Source: a virus. From it: 62,945 bases of DNA. Position 1 is the stretch's first letter. Every line of letters starts with the position of its first letter. The DNA lies in IMG/VR virus record IMGVR_UViG_3300034257_000004, positions 1 to 62,945 of that record; one strand, given 5' to 3'. Shown one piece after another: positions 48,207 to 57,548 of this stretch. The translations under genes were made by a program, and so were the position numbers. The notes under the pieces were generated by a model, which was not told the DNA's origin, searched no databases, and saw only the letters and a list, made by a program, of their open reading frames with translations.

Positions 48207-49298
48207 TTAGGAGATAGCGCCGATAACCCCGATAGCCTCTGGCTCCGTGATAACCGGTAGACTGGTCTCCCAGCCCTCTCCCTCTACGCGTGGCGGTTTA
48301 TTAGTGAATGCCTCGAGCCGTAGAACACGACCCGGGCTGGACTGGCCGGCTGCTCTACCGACGCCTACGTACCCGAGCGTGCTCTGTACGATCTGCTCTT
48401 CGTCCGCGAAGTCCAGCATCTCGTCTCGGTCCGTCTCGCAAATGAAGGTCATTACGTTACGGGCCAAGAAGTATCCGCTGGCAGTCTGCGTACGGTACTG
48501 AAGGTTGTACTCCTCCAGTGGTGGCAGATCGTTCGCCTGGAATATGCGGTTGAGCGCATCCAGGTTCGCACGCTGGTTGGCGATCGACAGGGTGCCTCCC
48601 AGGTTGATGACAGTAGAGCCGATACGTGCTTGCATCTTGGCGTTGCCCGCCAGGATACTTATAACGGGTCGCGAGGTGACGATGCGACGCACCGTGAACC
48701 CTTTGCCCGCTAGCATGTCGACTATCGGAAGGATGTCCGACTCCATCGGGTCATTAGCGTCGTTGGACCACACCACGCCCGCGTTGACGCGGTGACCGGA
48801 CGGGTTGCTATAGGCTACGTCCTCGACGTACCCGTTATCGCCACGTCTCTGTACGACCGCGGCCACTATGGCCTGCCACCTTTGTCGCTCGTTGTGCTCC
48901 AGCATGGCACGGTTGAGCGTGACATCGGACCAGTCAAGAATACGAGCCATAGCCTGCATGTCCCCGCGGTTGCCCAGGAGGTCAATAAGGGCATCGTACT
49001 CTCTGGATGTGATTTCTCGGCCGATGTCCGACTCGCCGAGCTCTACTGCGAACGAGCCGACGAACTCGCCTTTCTTCTTCTGCACTGGCGAATAGCGAGT
49101 GCCGTCGTTGGCCACCACGGTCCTGTACCGAATAGCGTCCTCTCGGAACATGTTCTGCGGAACCGTGCGCTCCGGCAGTATCTCGGCTCCTATGTACCTG
49201 CGAGCCGATGTTCCGAACTGTGAGAGCGGGTTCGATGCAACGTCCACGAACTGCCCCTCTTCTCTTAGCTGCGCGATGAGTGTGTTAAGGTCTCTCAT
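48207..49298 (-). CDS. Major capsid protein
   Basis: It encodes 363 residues from ATG 49298, which overlaps the upstream stop. The layout resembles the lambda gpE capsid family: PERTVPQNMFREDAIRYRTV near residue 40, a central helix block (DRALIDLLGN-type region 100-130), VTSRPVISILAGN near 205, and the C-terminal TLGYVGVGRAAGQ. It is preceded by decoration and scaffold genes, the normal order for a capsid gene. Confidence 0.8.
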   Translation of the reverse strand: MRDLNTLIAQLREEGQFVDVASNPLSQFGTSARRYIGAEILPERTVPQNMFREDAIRYRTVVANDGTRYSPVQKKKGEFVGSFAVELGESDIGREITSREYDALIDLLGNRGDMQAMARILDWSDVTLNRAMLEHNERQRWQAIVAAVVQRRGDNGYVEDVAYSNPSGHRVNAGVVWSNDANDPMESDILPIVDMLAGKGFTVRRIVTSRPVISILAGNAKMQARIGSTVINLGGTLSIANQRANLDALNRIFQANDLPPLEEYNLQYRTQTASGYFLARNVMTFICETDRDEMLDFADEEQIVQSTLGYVGVGRAAGQSSPGRVLRLEAFTNKPPRVEGEGWETSLPVITEPEAIGVIGAIS

Positions 49299-49936
49299 TA
49301 GTCGTGGCCCTCCGTACACTCGTAAAGAGCCCTGATCTTCGCGATAAGGGTAGCGGACAGAGTGCTGAACGCTGGCAGGTAGTTTGTCTTGACGAGACCA
49401 CCATGGCGGTAGAACTCAACGTCCGCGTTGTTGTCCGCGTCGGTGACGTCGAAAGCCACGAGGTAGAACTGGTCGTCCGCATCATCTGCGGGACCGAACG
49501 GGGTCTTGGCCGCTGCCTCCGCGAACGTGCGACCTAGAAAAGTGCCACTCGGTATACTCTTCAGACCGCCCGTACCCGGATACAGGTACTCGTCGTTGTC
49601 CTCGATCGCCACGATGAGAGCGTCGACCGGAATAGAGGTGTCACCCTCTTCTACGTCGGCCGTGGTGCGAGCGAACTCGTCCGCAGTGCCGAAGTACATG
49701 TTAGTGCCCGCGGGGATGAAGGCATCCTCGTTGGCATTGGTGAGCGGATCGACTACGAGCGCCGTCGCTCCTATCGCCGCTGTAGCGCTTAGTTTCACTA
49801 GCACACTCTCGGTGCCACGAAACTGAGCCGGATCTACCCTGGCACCGCCCGGAAGCAGGCGTTCAGGACTCATGAAGTCCCCGGCCCACCTGGGCGCTGT
49901 CAGCTGATTCTCAATCTCGCTGAAGCCCTTAGCCAT
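49298..49936 (-). CDS. Head decoration protein candidate
   Basis: It encodes 212 residues. The middle (ATALVVDPLTNANEDAFIPAGTN) is a beta domain of the type found in head decoration proteins, with GGLKSIPSGTFLGRTFAEA after it. It lies directly upstream of the capsid gene and overlaps it by one base, the place of gpD-like genes. Confidence 0.6.
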   Translation of the reverse strand: MAKGFSEIENQLTAPRWAGDFMSPERLLPGGARVDPAQFRGTESVLVKLSATAAIGATALVVDPLTNANEDAFIPAGTNMYFGTADEFARTTADVEEGDTSIPVDALIVAIEDNDEYLYPGTGGLKSIPSGTFLGRTFAEAAAKTPFGPADDADDQFYLVAFDVTDADNNADVEFYRHGGLVKTNYLPAFSTLSATLIAKIRALYECTEGHD

Positions 49937-50006
49937 AGGTGGCTCTCCTTTCGTCTGTACGTGTTGGTGGGTCCCGCGCCTTGTCGGGTCTCGTAGGAGG
50001 ATCTAG

Positions 50007-50795
50007 CTACTTCTTGTCCTCGGGTTTACCGATCCCGGGGTACCTCTTCTTGAGGAGGTTCTTCGCTAGGTCCTTGGTGCCGCCTGTCTCAGCCTTGCTG
50101 CCACGCGACTGTCTGACGAACGATGTCCCTTGTGCACCGCTCTTTGCGCTCGCCTCTCCGGCGTCGTCCTTGTTCTCGTCCTTGACGAGAGAAGGCAGGA
50201 ACTCTTGCAGCTCCTCAGCTAGCTTCTTCTTACCTGTGACCGTACCCTTGTCGTCCTTGACGTTCAGGTACCCGCGCATAACCTTGGTCTTTTTCTTCTG
50301 ACCCTCGTTCTCTGGGTCGTCGGTCTCTTCCTCAACCTCTTCTACGCCGAACAATTCCATACCGTTCGTGAGTCTGTCGAGTACCGGGACCTTCCAACCC
50401 TCAGCGTCCGCTATGTCGCGCAGCTTATTGTCACGGGCTAGCTTCTGGTTCTCTGCGCGAAGAGTCGGTTCATCCTTAATTATCTTCTTGAGGTCCTCTA
50501 CCTTCACGTTGAGACCCTTGGCCTCATTGTAGAAAGTGACCTCATCGCCCGTCAGTACCAAAGCACCGGCGGGTGGTAGACCCTTGACCTGTTCATCGAG
50601 TTGTCGTTTCTGTTCTCGTAGCGTTGCGTTCTCCGCCATCAGCGTACCGACGCCTTGCTCCGGATTCAAGTTACGATTCGTTAAGAACTGTTGTACTAAC
50701 TCTCTTACCTGCTCTGGCGTCATACCTGGGGTAATAGCCGGAACAGGAACTGGTGTTGCCGACCCTGTCGGCAATGCACTTGGTGTTGTAGACAT
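50007..50795 (-). CDS. Scaffolding protein candidate
   Basis: This 262-residue protein has a Pro/Thr-rich N terminus, then a helical coiled-coil region (LMAENATLREQKRQLDEQVKG), acidic low-complexity sections and a basic C-terminal end (LAKNLLKKRYPG). It is typical of phage scaffold proteins that shape the procapsid. It follows the promoter at 50845. Confidence 0.7.
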   Translation of the reverse strand: MSTTPSALPTGSATPVPVPAITPGMTPEQVRELVQQFLTNRNLNPEQGVGTLMAENATLREQKRQLDEQVKGLPPAGALVLTGDEVTFYNEAKGLNVKVEDLKKIIKDEPTLRAENQKLARDNKLRDIADAEGWKVPVLDRLTNGMELFGVEEVEEETDDPENEGQKKKTKVMRGYLNVKDDKGTVTGKKKLAEELQEFLPSLVKDENKDDAGEASAKSGAQGTSFVRQSRGSKAETGGTKDLAKNLLKKRYPGIGKPEDKK

Positions 50796-50844
50796 ATCCT
50801 TGTGTGTCCCTTCTGGTTAAGCGTCCTTGCGCCTACCAGGGTCG

Positions 50845-50873
50845 ACTATAGCGCAGTCGAAGTCAGATGTAAA
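50845..50873 (-). promoter_or_regulatory. Promoter of the head operon
   Basis: On the minus strand: TTTACA (50868-50873), 17 bp, TATAGT (50845-50850). The 12-mer AAGGGGTTTACA is identical to that of the promoter at 43650. TCGACT/AGTCGA half-sites surround the -10. It should drive scaffold, decoration and capsid genes. Confidence 0.8.
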
Positions 50874-50886
50874 CCCCTTGTGTGTT

Positions 50887-52632
50887 CTAGCGTGCCGGAC
50901 CTCCGTGGTCCTCAGCCGGTGGAGGCATGTTGTTATCTCCCGCACCGGACGGCGGTGTACCCTGTCTTGCACGCTCCAGATTGGTCTGGGCGGTAGCCAG
51001 ATTAGTAGTCTGTACGGGGTCGTTCGCGTCCTCCTGTGAAATCTCCAGGAGCTCGCTCTCCGGGTCCTCGTTTATTCTCAGCTCTACCACGGCGTTCTTC
51101 TTGGACCTAAGACCTGCCTGTACCTCTCCTCTTATGGCCGCTCGGTCTACGGCGGACAATGGCCCCGCGTCTACTTGCGAGTCGAACAGTACCTTGAGTC
51201 CGTCGAACAGCCCAGGCTGGCCCATAAACACCGACGCCATCCAGAGAGCAGTCTCCAGCATCCACCTACCGGCTGCGTCCACTCTGGACTTCGTTCGCTT
51301 GAGAGACTTCTCGTAATCGTCCCTAGCCTGCTTGCGCGACTCGCCCGATGCTATAGCATCCCCTGAGATTATCACGTGGAGCTGTCTGGTTCCGTGTAGT
51401 ATGTTCCTGTAAGCTGCCTCTTGTGTATCTACGAAAGTCTTGACGTCTACGGGGTCTCTGAATTTGACATCCGGCTTCTCTAGCAGGGGCTGCTTGCTCT
51501 CCTTGTCTACGCCCTTCTGAGCTCCTTTGATGAACTGAGTGGTCCTAGCACCGGTCTTAAACTTGTCAGGGACGAACCGTTTGCCACCCGGTGCTTTGGG
51601 ATCGTTTACGTACTCCCCTGGTGCTTGTGCCCCTAGGAAGATCCTCTCGAGGTAGCCGGCAAGTACCACGTTGTTGCCCATCATGGTGAGACCCATGACC
51701 AACAGCTTGAGGTTGTCCAGTATAGGACGAGTGACCAAGGGACGAGACCTCATTTCATATATAGTCAGTCTACGTCCTAGCGGCAGCTCTGTACGACCCC
51801 AGTCTACTGGGTCAGACTTACCTGCCGGTTGCTGGGTCTGACCTATGACCCGTATAACCGTATTCCTGTCGACATCCAGGTAGGTCAGCTCAGCGATCTG
51901 TGTAGGCTTGCCAGACAGGGCGTCTACTACCTCATAGACATATACTCCAACGTCCCGCATGGTTACGGGATCTCTCAGGACCACTGCCTGACGCGCCTCC
52001 ACGGCTACCGGCCATACACGATCTAGTGACTCTTGCAAGTCTCCGGCCGGGACTATAATCTCTCCGTCCACTTCCATGAGCTCGCCCTCTGGTACCATCA
52101 GCCTCAATAGTCCGCGTCCGCCGAGCTGTACGTCCATCGCAGCATCCCAGAGCTGAGCTAATGCCTCTTTCGCATCCCACCAGTTTATAAGGGCCACTGT
52201 AGCCTGATCTATGAGTGACTGTTCCTGGTCTGTAGGCTGCTCGGCCTCGTCGTCCGTCTCGCCTTCCAGCAATCCTCCTGTTATAGGGTCGCGCTTCCCC
52301 TTCTTAGCAGGCTTGAGCGCCCTGGCCACGGTCACTCTCCAGTCGGACTCGCTGCCGAGTATAGCATCCACGTGTCGCTCGGTAACCTCATCGAGGGCGG
52401 GACTGGCCACGAGACCGCGCTGTATCTCATCCCATATTTGCTCGGCGTTCTCCTCGTCCTCGTCTACTATGGGGCCTATCCAGCCCTTTCGGTTTTGCCA
52501 GAAGTCCTGGTCCCTATACGCGCGTGCCTCATCGTAGAGCTCGTCAGAGACTAGTAACTGGACCACGTCGTTAAACTCTAGTGTCTCCGGGTCAGCGCTG
52601 AGACTGAACTGGGTGTCGGTTGTTCTCTTCAT
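50887..52632 (-). CDS. Portal protein
   Basis: In this 581-residue protein, a long acidic N terminus is followed by a helical body with repeated Trp/Arg regions (VGLMVMGNN-like helices), an RNILHGTRQLHVIISGD segment near residue 400 and a helical region toward the C terminus. The end is Pro/Gly-rich. Size, position after the large terminase gene and helix distribution fit a phage portal ring subunit. Confidence 0.75.
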   Translation of the reverse strand: MKRTTDTQFSLSADPETLEFNDVVQLLVSDELYDEARAYRDQDFWQNRKGWIGPIVDEDEENAEQIWDEIQRGLVASPALDEVTERHVDAILGSESDWRVTVARALKPAKKGKRDPITGGLLEGETDDEAEQPTDQEQSLIDQATVALINWWDAKEALAQLWDAAMDVQLGGRGLLRLMVPEGELMEVDGEIIVPAGDLQESLDRVWPVAVEARQAVVLRDPVTMRDVGVYVYEVVDALSGKPTQIAELTYLDVDRNTVIRVIGQTQQPAGKSDPVDWGRTELPLGRRLTIYEMRSRPLVTRPILDNLKLLVMGLTMMGNNVVLAGYLERIFLGAQAPGEYVNDPKAPGGKRFVPDKFKTGARTTQFIKGAQKGVDKESKQPLLEKPDVKFRDPVDVKTFVDTQEAAYRNILHGTRQLHVIISGDAIASGESRKQARDDYEKSLKRTKSRVDAAGRWMLETALWMASVFMGQPGLFDGLKVLFDSQVDAGPLSAVDRAAIRGEVQAGLRSKKNAVVELRINEDPESELLEISQEDANDPVQTTNLATAQTNLERARQGTPPSGAGDNNMPPPAEDHGGPAR

Positions 52633-52646
52633 ATCGTATGGTGCTC

Positions 52647-54200
52647 CTACTTGAATGGTCCTTTGCTACTGCTGCCCTCGGCATCCCACGGTAGCATTAT
52701 AGAGTCTGCGTTGAACGCAGCCATAGAGGTACAGACCGCAAGGTCTATCTTCATGGAGCGTTGTCGCTTGACTATCCTTATTCTCTTACCGTCCTCGGTA
52801 GTCTTCCTATCCGCATTGTATACGTGCGTCCTTATGTCGGACTGTCCCACGTGCGCTATGCGTCTGGTGACTATCCTGTCGAGTAGTGCTTTGTCCGACT
52901 GCTCTCTTAGTACTCCCTGGGGAAACTCGGTGGTCATGACACCGGGCCACCACCTTTTGTCCGGCAGCTGACCAGCCTTCCTGAGACGAGTCATCATGTG
53001 ATGCAACTCGCGCGGATCATAGACTATCTCGCCTATGGCGTACTTTAGGCAGACATCCTTTATGTCGGACTCTATATCGTCGAAGTCTCTCTGTACCCCC
53101 TTGGCCTCCCACATCTTATAGCCCCTGATAGCTACCACGTCCTCTTTGAAAGGGTGAGGACCGGCGAGTATCATGGCGAACACATCCCCCTTGCTGGCGT
53201 ACGCTCCATCTACCGCCATGACCAACGGATCGTACGGTGTGAGCCCCGGCAGACTGGAGTCATAGCAAGCGTCCCATAGGGCCATGTCATGCAGGAAGTG
53301 TTGTACGTCGTCCTCATCCTCCCACTGAGCCTCCAGGAACACCCGACGCTCGGACTCAGTCAGTGTGGAGCCTCTGTCCTCAGCATAGTCGTCTGCCAGG
53401 TTCTCCTCGTTGTCTAGCGTGTATAAGGTCACGACCACGGCCTTGCTCTTAAACAGAGCGCGAGGATCGTCCTTCTTGAAGTGCTCCTGACCTACATCCA
53501 TCTCGCCGAACGGGTTAGGTACCCCACCAAAGAAGTCGAACAGCCAATGCTTCTTGGGAGTAGTAGTGAACCAGAGCTGTGGAGGTTCGCCCTTGGGTCC
53601 CGGTATACGGACGCGGCCTGACAGTACCTTGAGTATGTCGGCGTCGTCCTTGCGTCGTACCTCATCACCGTGCGCGAAGCTGACATTGGGACCGTGCCAG
53701 CCGGTAGGGTCGTCCATACCACCGCAGTACAGAGTGCTCAGTCCGCCGTATTCGTTGTGGAAGTGGAGCTCGAACTGCTTGGAAGGTTCCCAGTCCGTCC
53801 TCAGCCTGTAACGCTCCCTCTCTATCACGCTCTCCAGGGGACACCACCTACGGAACTCTGCCCAGAGGCTCTTTTTGAAGTGTTCAAAGTCCGGCGACAC
53901 CATGATGCCCGTCATACCGCGTCGCAAACGCTCGAGGTCCTTTATAATACCGCCGACCGACTTGCCCCCGCCCTCTCCGCCCTTTATCAGAATGTGCTTG
54001 GGTGAGTCGGAGTATATGACGAGGTCTTCGCCCCGGTGTTTCTTGGGCTTGTATGTACGACCGGTCTCCCTGTTGACGTACTCTCTCCACTTGTAGACCG
54101 GTCCTACCTCGGTAGGCGAGAGTATAGAGAGCACAGCGTCCTGGACACGCTGGCGCCCTGTCTTTACAACCGGAGGTCTGTACTGTAGGTTGGAGCTCAC
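52647..54200 (-). CDS. terL: Terminase large subunit
   Basis: This 517-residue packaging motor protein has Walker A GGEGGGKS (74-81) near the start. NVSFAHGDEVRRKDDAD includes the region of the Walker B acidic pair. The nuclease domain begins at LVMAVDGAYASKGDVFAMIL with the first metal-binding Asp, followed by the later YDPRELHHMM segment. It translocates DNA into the procapsid and cuts it. The portal gene follows directly. Confidence 0.9.
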   Translation of the reverse strand: MSSNLQYRPPVVKTGRQRVQDAVLSILSPTEVGPVYKWREYVNRETGRTYKPKKHRGEDLVIYSDSPKHILIKGGEGGGKSVGGIIKDLERLRRGMTGIMVSPDFEHFKKSLWAEFRRWCPLESVIERERYRLRTDWEPSKQFELHFHNEYGGLSTLYCGGMDDPTGWHGPNVSFAHGDEVRRKDDADILKVLSGRVRIPGPKGEPPQLWFTTTPKKHWLFDFFGGVPNPFGEMDVGQEHFKKDDPRALFKSKAVVVTLYTLDNEENLADDYAEDRGSTLTESERRVFLEAQWEDEDDVQHFLHDMALWDACYDSSLPGLTPYDPLVMAVDGAYASKGDVFAMILAGPHPFKEDVVAIRGYKMWEAKGVQRDFDDIESDIKDVCLKYAIGEIVYDPRELHHMMTRLRKAGQLPDKRWWPGVMTTEFPQGVLREQSDKALLDRIVTRRIAHVGQSDIRTHVYNADRKTTEDGKRIRIVKRQRSMKIDLAVCTSMAAFNADSIMLPWDAEGSSSKGPFK

Positions 54201-54239
54201 GGGTGCACTATAGCACGCGTTGTTGTTACATGGACACTG

Positions 54240-54539
54240 TTAGTCTCGGTGGGCTTTCCTGAGCTTGTCGAAGTCTATGTTCTTACGTTTACCCGTACCT
54301 ATAGGATCTTTTGTCAGTATTTGCTCTGCGGTATCTTGTGCTAAGGTCAGTGACGGCTCGTCGACTGGGGCCCACGGCTTCTGTGTGTGACCAACCCACC
54401 GTCCGGTAGGTTGACGCTCTATAATCGCTAATGCTTGTGCATCGTTGACCGGCGTACCTGTCTTTAGACCTAACTCCGGCACTAATGCCCAACGAGTAGG
54501 GTTATGTCCTATACAATACCACTGTGCTTTAGGTTGCAT
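54240..54539 (-). CDS. Hypothetical protein
   Basis: It encodes 99 residues rich in Pro, Trp and Thr (QWYCIGHNPTRWALVPELG). It lies just upstream of the terminase gene. Function unknown. Confidence 0.55.
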   Translation of the reverse strand: MQPKAQWYCIGHNPTRWALVPELGLKTGTPVNDAQALAIIERQPTGRWVGHTQKPWAPVDEPSLTLAQDTAEQILTKDPIGTGKRKNIDFDKLRKAHRD

Positions 54540-54596
54540 AACGTGACTATCCTCACTCTTTTACTATTTGCCCCCTTAGCGTACTACGCATGTAAA

Positions 54597-54848
54597 CTAT
54601 ACGGAGAACATAGGTTTGGCATTATCGAAAGGTCCACGAGCGGTAAGTGGTCTACCACACTCCGTACACTTCTCTCCTAACATACTGGTAGGTACGTTCT
54701 TCAACTGTATGTCGCAAGAGTTACAGTAGAGGGTGGTTAGCATCTCCTCGTGCTCATATTCCCTGTTCTCGTCGAACGTCGTGAATCTAGGTTGTCTGGG
54801 TCTTAGTGCTATCTTGCTCCTTGTTGTCGTTTTTGTCGTAGTGTTCAT
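54597..54848 (-). CDS. Small zinc-ribbon protein
   Basis: It encodes 83 residues. LYCNSCDIQL and GEKCTECGRPL form a classical CxxC-CxxC zinc ribbon (about 41-67). The N terminus is basic and Thr-rich, probably disordered. It overlaps the next gene by 62 bases. Confidence 0.65.
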   Translation of the reverse strand: MNTTTKTTTRSKIALRPRQPRFTTFDENREYEHEEMLTTLYCNSCDIQLKNVPTSMLGEKCTECGRPLTARGPFDNAKPMFSV

Positions 54849-55098
54849 CCAATGCAGCTAATGCCATACGTAGCATGGACCGTAAGTCTTGCTTGCCCCA
54901 AAACGTAACTGCGCTCGAATCATCGTCGCCTGCTTGGTGAATAAACGGACCACGTACTTCCCTTGTTGGATCAAACTGTGGCGTAGTTACTGGCAGGTAA
55001 AGATAGAACCGTAACCCCGTAAAGGTCTGCCCCTCAATCTCTTTACCGATAATCTCTATTCGGTCTGTCATTTCCTCAGCATAGATATTTACTCTCAT
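54787..55098 (-). CDS. Hypothetical protein
   Basis: It encodes 103 residues, starting with a strand (MRVNIYAEEMTDRIEIIGKE) and ending in a charged helix. FTGLRFYLYLPVTTPQFDPTRE suggests a compact beta domain. It is transcribed just after the endolysin gene. Function unknown. Confidence 0.6.
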   Translation of the reverse strand: MRVNIYAEEMTDRIEIIGKEIEGQTFTGLRFYLYLPVTTPQFDPTREVRGPFIHQAGDDDSSAVTFWGKQDLRSMLRMALAALDEHYDKNDNKEQDSTKTQTT

Positions 55099-55108
55099 AG
55101 CTCTCTTC

Positions 55109-55852
55109 CTACCTTTCGTTAGGGAATTTATCGAACAACTTATCTTCCAGCGTAGACAACAACTCGTCTGGCGCTAAGTGTGGACCTGTTATCTCCTGGT
55201 CTATCGCCCTGCCCGTGTTAGGGCCCATGGTCCCGTCTATGTCTCCTATATCGTGACCTAGTCGGATGAGCGCAGCCTGTATCGCTCCTACCGTCTGGTG
55301 GTTCCCGAGCTTATCCACCTTGACACCTATGGAGAGTATCGCTGACGCTGCCATTGCCTCGTACGGTTTGACCGCTGCTAGCCCTAGCCTCTTGCCCTTA
55401 CCGGACCTGTAGTACTGGTATACCAGGTCGTGACTTCCTCTGCGATCGAAGTGCCACGACTCACTGGCTCCGTCCTTCGGTGTAGCTATGATGGGGGTCA
55501 GCCCGTGCTTTTTAGCTATGACCCAGAACTTGTCCAGGCCCATGTTGTCCGCGCCCAGGTCGTAGTCCAAGGCTCTGCCAGCCTCGTGCATGCTAGCTCC
55601 TGGAGGAGGACTGAACGCCTTCTTCCTGCCCGTCTTCCAATCGAGGTGAGACCTGAGCTGCATCTCATAGCTGCGGAAGAGGTCTGACAGGTACAGCTGA
55701 CCTCCAGCTGCCTGTACGTCCAGTGCTATACCCCTTATGGCGAACTCCATGTCGGAAGTGCACTTGTTCATACTCGCAGGGAGCGGTATCCGCTGTCTCT
55801 TTCCGTTCAAGTAGGTAGACATGACTGTCACTGGGTAAAGTCTTCTGCGCAT
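55109..55852 (-). CDS. Endolysin, M15 peptidase with peptidoglycan-binding domain
   Basis: This 247-residue protein has the M15 (VanY-like) zinc peptidase signature: SMHEAGRALDYDL (88-99) gives His89 and Asp96, and ESWHFD (131-136) gives the later His. It should cleave the cell-wall stem peptide. Residues about 160-245 resemble a peptidoglycan-binding domain (TVGAIQAALIRLGHDIGDIDG, TGRAIDQEITGP). No signal peptide. ATG 55852 follows AAAGGA. It is probably the lysis enzyme. Confidence 0.85.
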   Translation of the reverse strand: MRRRLYPVTVMSTYLNGKRQRIPLPASMNKCTSDMEFAIRGIALDVQAAGGQLYLSDLFRSYEMQLRSHLDWKTGRKKAFSPPPGASMHEAGRALDYDLGADNMGLDKFWVIAKKHGLTPIIATPKDGASESWHFDRRGSHDLVYQYYRSGKGKRLGLAAVKPYEAMAASAILSIGVKVDKLGNHQTVGAIQAALIRLGHDIGDIDGTMGPNTGRAIDQEITGPHLAPDELLSTLEDKLFDKFPNER

Positions 55853-55877
55853 AGTGTTGATCCTTTCTGTTGTTGGT

Positions 55878-56792
55878 TTATACTGAAACTTCCGCGCTTA
55901 TCTTGGGATGCGGATCGTAGTTATGTAGGACGAAGTGTTGGAACTGTATCTGTAACAAGTTGACGAAGTTGTCTTGGCCGGGAGCGCTAGGGGTCGCGTG
56001 CCACATGTCCTTTCCGATGAATACCTCAGGCTTGGGTCTGGGTTGTCTTTCGAGCAAGGCCTTGGCCGCGTCCGTATGCGTGTCGTACAGGTGAAGATCG
56101 CCGAACTGGAACACCAACTGCCGAGGTCTTCGTCCTGTGACCCATGCTAGCATCTCCAACAGCAAGCCGTAGTGAGCTATGTCGAACGGTAACCCTACGA
56201 ACACATCGGCGCTCCGACAGTAGACCAGCAGCGACATCTCGTGGTCGTCGTGCACCTTAACCTGCCAGACCGGCTGACACGGGGGGACCTCTACTTCATG
56301 CAACGTGTAAGGATCCCACTGGGTCACAACGTGCCGACGGCTGTACGGGTCTACGTCCAAGTTGTAACATAGCTCCCACAGCTGGTCATGCCCCTTCCAC
56401 GACTCCGGCATCTGTTCCTGTTTTACCATCGCACGGCGGTCTCTGGTCCGCATATACTTACCGCCATAGAACCTCAACAAGAAGCCGTATGTAGGACCCA
56501 GGTCTCCGGCGTCACGTCCGTATACCTCACACTTCTCCTGTGTGGCCCAAGGAGCCCAGGTCTTCACACCGTGCGCCTGTAGCTCGTGTTCGTCTGTAGA
56601 TCCCGCCAGCATCCACAACAGTTCTGTAGCGATCCACTTGAACGGTATCTTCTTAGTAGTCAGCAAGGGATAGCCACCCCTCATGTCTACCTTGAGAGTC
56701 TCGCCCCAGGTACTCAACGTCCCGCCGTTCCGTCCCTCATAGTGCTCGCCGTCTCTTATAACTCTGCTCAGTAAACCCTGATACTCTATCAT
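55878..56792 (-). CDS. Thymidylate synthase homologue, predicted dCMP (hydroxy)methylase
   Basis: This 304-residue protein has the thymidylate synthase fold motifs: catalytic Cys172 in VPPCQPV, Arg pair 152-153, CRSADVFVGLPFDIAHY (192-208) and GDLHLYDTH (231-239). The key Asn of LPFNIA is Asp204 here (LPFDIA). Known work on E. coli and Lactobacillus enzymes shows that this Asn-to-Asp change favours dCMP, as in T4 dCMP hydroxymethylase. PPCH is PPCQ. The product may be 5-methyl- or 5-hydroxymethyl-dCMP. A plain thymidylate synthase is less likely. Confidence 0.8.
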   Translation of the reverse strand: MIEYQGLLSRVIRDGEHYEGRNGGTLSTWGETLKVDMRGGYPLLTTKKIPFKWIATELLWMLAGSTDEHELQAHGVKTWAPWATQEKCEVYGRDAGDLGPTYGFLLRFYGGKYMRTRDRRAMVKQEQMPESWKGHDQLWELCYNLDVDPYSRRHVVTQWDPYTLHEVEVPPCQPVWQVKVHDDHEMSLLVYCRSADVFVGLPFDIAHYGLLLEMLAWVTGRRPRQLVFQFGDLHLYDTHTDAAKALLERQPRPKPEVFIGKDMWHATPSAPGQDNFVNLLQIQFQHFVLHNYDPHPKISAEVSV

Positions 56793-57205
56793 GGCAGTTC
56801 TCCTACTCTTATGTAGCCCAACAGAAGTAAGACTCTTTCGGCCTGTTGCTTAGCGGCAGTGGTAACTACATCCCCGCTAGTGAGTTGAAGCACGGAGTAG
56901 GCCTCACGCTCTACTAGGTTGAACAACTCCAACTCCTCGGTTAGGACGAACCTTACGCCTACAGGTTCTGGTACTCGCCACTGCTGTACGACCTCGTTGG
57001 TTCGTATCAGCTTTAGCATGTTATACAGCTCCACACGGGAGTAGCCATCCTCCTCGGTGGTGTCCCTGGAGGTTACTGTTATCTCAAGAGGTTCTAACTT
57101 GAAGGTGTAGATTCTCCTGTTGCCTACTGAGCCGAACCTACCGGGTCTCTGCCACAGGATTATCTTCAACAGTCGTAGTCGAATGTAGGTCAGTACGTTC
57201 CTCAT
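56789..57205 (-). CDS. Hypothetical protein
   Basis: It encodes 138 residues, basic and predicted alpha/beta, with LEPLEITVTSRDTTEEDG and FVLTEELELFNLVEREAYS. AAAGGAG precedes the start. It is coupled to the synthase gene by an ATGA overlap. Unknown function. Confidence 0.6.
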   Translation of the reverse strand: MRNVLTYIRLRLLKIILWQRPGRFGSVGNRRIYTFKLEPLEITVTSRDTTEEDGYSRVELYNMLKLIRTNEVVQQWRVPEPVGVRFVLTEELELFNLVEREAYSVLQLTSGDVVTTAAKQQAERVLLLLGYIRVGELP

Positions 57206-57548
57206 CTGGTAGTCTCTCCTTTGTGAAGAATGGTTGGGACAGGTAGTCTATACCGGTTGCTGCACACTCCGCCTCTGTCCGATAGGCGTGTGCTCTGCTG
57301 TTATTGCCCAGCAGCAGTACGTCGCTCAGTGAGCACCCGTCCTTATGGGTCAGGCTACTACGGCCCATCGGACACTCCTCGTCACACTCCGGGCAATAGA
57401 TGTAGGTTGTACCATACTTAGGTGAGTAGCTCTTACACGAGCACCCTTCCGCGGTACACGCCATGTCATTGGTCCGTTCATGTACGTCTACTCGGTGTGG
57501 ACAACATCGCTGTCTGGTCCTGAGCGGACTTCTCTTTTCATCCGTCAT
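57138..57548 (-). CDS. Hypothetical Cys-rich protein
   Basis: This 136-residue protein has paired cysteines (CCPHRV; CTAEGCSCK; YCPECDEECP) that should bind two metal ions. It overlaps the following gene by 68 bases, so its end region is coded twice. An internal ATG at 57464 would give a shorter form. Function unknown. Confidence 0.55.
   Translation of the reverse strand: MTDEKRSPLRTRQRCCPHRVDVHERTNDMACTAEGCSCKSYSPKYGTTYIYCPECDEECPMGRSSLTHKDGCSLSDVLLLGNNSRAHAYRTEAECAATGIDYLSQPFFTKERLPDEERTDLHSTTTVEDNPVAETR

Noticed and set aside
54568-54596. TTTACA (minus strand, 54591-54596) as a promoter
   Set aside because: No acceptable -10 at 16-19 bases; the sequence there is GGGCAA.
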